Origin: DASVNK01 sp964478815
Lineage (GTDB): Bacteria > Verrucomicrobiota > Verrucomicrobiia > Limisphaerales > SXQI01
DNA: 33,717 nucleotides
Direction of reading: 5' to 3'
Assembly (NCBI GenBank): GCA_964478815.1
Contig: CAYZKY010000060.1
Coordinates: 1-33,717, forward strand
The notes beneath the pieces were generated by a model. It did not search any database and had not been told where the DNA came from. It saw only the letters and a program-made list of their open reading frames with translations. A program made the position numbers and the translations under genes. Positions 28,601 to 31,600 of the stretch are shown piece after piece; the stretch's first letter is position 1; every line of letters starts with the position of its first letter.

Positions 28601-31600
28601 CCCGCTGAGGGTCACGAAATTTTGAATCGCGATTTCAGCGCTGCCGCTGATGCGCAGCAGATCGGCCTCGGGAATTTCCAGAGTCACGATCGGGTCTGTG
28701 GCCGACGGTATCGGCGTCGATGGCACCGGAGCCCCCGTCTTGTTCAAGGTGAGGCTGAGCGTGCTAGTCAACGTAAACCCGCTGACCCCAACCAGACTCA
28801 CCGTGCCCGAGACCTCGGCCGCGAGGCCGCTCGGCAGCAGCAGCGCTCCACCCTCGCCCTCCGTCAATTCGAAATAGACATCGTCCGAACCGACACGGGC
28901 GGACACCTCGGAAGCGGCAAGCTTCAATACTTCGTTGCCCGCGGTGCCGGAAGAATGGAATCCGAAATTTCCTTCCAGGCTGATCGAACCGAGGATATCG
29001 ATCTTCAACCCCTCGGCACTGAACAGATTGAAGTTCTCCGCATAGTCGAGCGTGATGGTTTCTCCGCCCGCAACGATAACCTCAGGAGAAGCGAACGCAC
29101 CATGCGTATTGGACTCGACCTTAAATGATCCTTCCAAGGTCAGCGACGGAATGCCGTCCAGCGCAATGTCGCCCTCCGCCTGAACCGCATAGGTGCCGTC
29201 CGGGAACAGCACCAACCCCAGCGCACCTTCGCTGAGGCTCACCGTGATCCCGCCCGCCGCCAGGCTCGACTCCACATCGGACGCGCCGATTTTGATCTTC
29301 GTGGTCTGCGGAGTGGTTCCAGTCTTTTCGAATGTAAAATCGCCGGTCAGCGTCGCGAAGGTGCCGACGGTCAAAGTCAGGTCGTCCGCGCTGAAGGACT
29401 GCAGGCTGTCTTCCTCCTCCGTAAACTCCAGGGCCGTCGTCCCGATTCCATTCGGAACATCCTCGCTCACTTCGCCCCCGGTCGTGTTGACGCGCACTCG
29501 GGCATCACCCGAGACAGATAGTATTCCATCAAAACCGAGCAGCGCCACGGAGGCAGTTACATCAAGTGCGAATGTGCTGATTCCGCTGACCGTGTCGCGA
29601 TAGGCCACCAGTGCGACATCCGCGTCATCCACCGCCAACCCAACGCTGTCCGTCGGATGCGAAGCTCCCTTGATTCCCAGGAAGATATCCGCGTCCGCGA
29701 TCCCAACGCGCACCCGTTTCGTGAGGGCGCCGCCGCTGGGCGTGATCGTGTCGAGTTCCACCCCGATCCCGGCCGCCGTCGCAGTCACGAATCCGGCAAT
29801 GTCGAGACTGACCGACTCTCCAGTGAGCGCTACATCTCCCGAACCCAGCGTGATGGTCGCCGAAATGCCAACGTCATCCCCCGTCGAATCCTCCACCGAA
29901 ATCGTGAGCGCTCCCCCGGCGCTCAAGGTCGCGGACTTCGCGCTCAGCGTGATCGCTCCAGCGACAACGGTCGTCGGCCCCGACCAGTCGATCGAGAACG
30001 GCGTCGAGGAATCCGGCCCAGCCACCGTCAGCGCCGCTTCCTCGAAACTAAACACCCCGCCGAGGTCGACCGTCTGGCCGCTCATCGGAGTCAGGGAAAA
30101 CTCTTCGAAGCTGATCCCGTTCCTTCCGATCTGAAGATCGGTAATGGAAGCACTCGTCAAGCCGCCGAGCGCGGTTGTGGATACCGTCGCGCTTGGAATC
30201 GAAATGATCGGATCGCCCGCCGCCGCCCCCGGACGCAGCTTGATGACCCCCGCGCTCGTCACGCGGAGCACGCCGCCAATCGGCAGATCGAAAGCCGGAA
30301 TGTCCAGGCTGAGCGACGCCGGGCTGTTGAAGGTATACGAGCCCGTCAAATTGCTGAACGTCTTATTGATGAAGCTCACCCCGGGGAGCAGCACCACATC
30401 CGTCGCGGTGACCGTGACGGTTCCACTGATTGATACCGGGCTTCCGTAAACGACCGAGAACCCGATCAGGCTGATCCGAATGGAGCCGATCTGGAGCAAC
30501 GTCCCGAAATCGGGAACATCTTCCGTGAGCAGCGACGCGTCAGCGATGCTGAATCCATCCCGGCGCAACTGGAAGTCGGTCGCGTTAATCGTCGGCAGAT
30601 TGGTGAATTGCGGCGAACTGATGGTCAGGCTGCCGATCATCGCGATCTCGTCCAGTCCGCCCGGCGTAATATCCACGTCTTCCGCATCCAGGCTCAGCGC
30701 TTCGCCCAGCCCAAGATGGAAGTCGTCGATGGAGATGGTCAGAGCCCCCGTCGGATTAACCCCTCCGAGATCGAACGTGGCGGTGATGCCAGTCAGGCTC
30801 GACTGCACGAAACCTCCGTTCGGGAACAAGACCACACTGCCGATACTGATCCCGATCCCCCCAGTAACCGTGACCCCAGAGGCAAAGGTGACATCGAGCG
30901 GGTTCGCGCCACCGAAGGTCAGGCTCACGTCCCGCGCGACCAGGAAATCGCCCACTTGAACTTCGTCCGTGCCGCTGACGCTCAGGGAGCCCGATCCGAT
31001 GCTAAACCCGTTCTTCCGAATCTGGACATCGTTCAACGTCGTCGACCCCAAACCGGAAAATAGCCCCGACGTCACCGTGACGTTGTCCATGCTCGCCACT
31101 TCCTGATCAGCCGGCCCGGATGGATCGTAGGTGACGGTAAAATTGGATGTCTCAAGATGTAGGGCCTCGCCCAGCACCAGTTCGAATTGGTCCACGTCCA
31201 ACTCGAAAACCTTGGTTCCGAAGTCGAACGTTCCCGAGAGCGCGGTCGGCCCGTTGTCTCCCGAATCGGTAATCGCCGCCGTGTAAGCCTGGCCGGGGAA
31301 GAAAGACGCCCCGTTCGTGCTGAGGGTGAACCGGCCGCTGAATCCCTCGGTCTTGCTATAGTGAGCCTGGCTGTTCGGGGTCGACCCGGTCAGGGTAATG
31401 GTCGGGTTCTTGAGTTCCAGATACCCATTGATGGTCACATTCCCCGGGGTGAAGGAAATGATCGGCAGGTCAAACCCGTCCCCCACTTCCGGAGCCGGGA
31501 AGCCATCCTCGATCCAATCCCGCGCCCGTTCGAAGGTATTCGTCAGGAACTGAATGGCGAAAGCCTGCCCCTGCTCGTCCTGAGTAAAGTAATTAAACCC

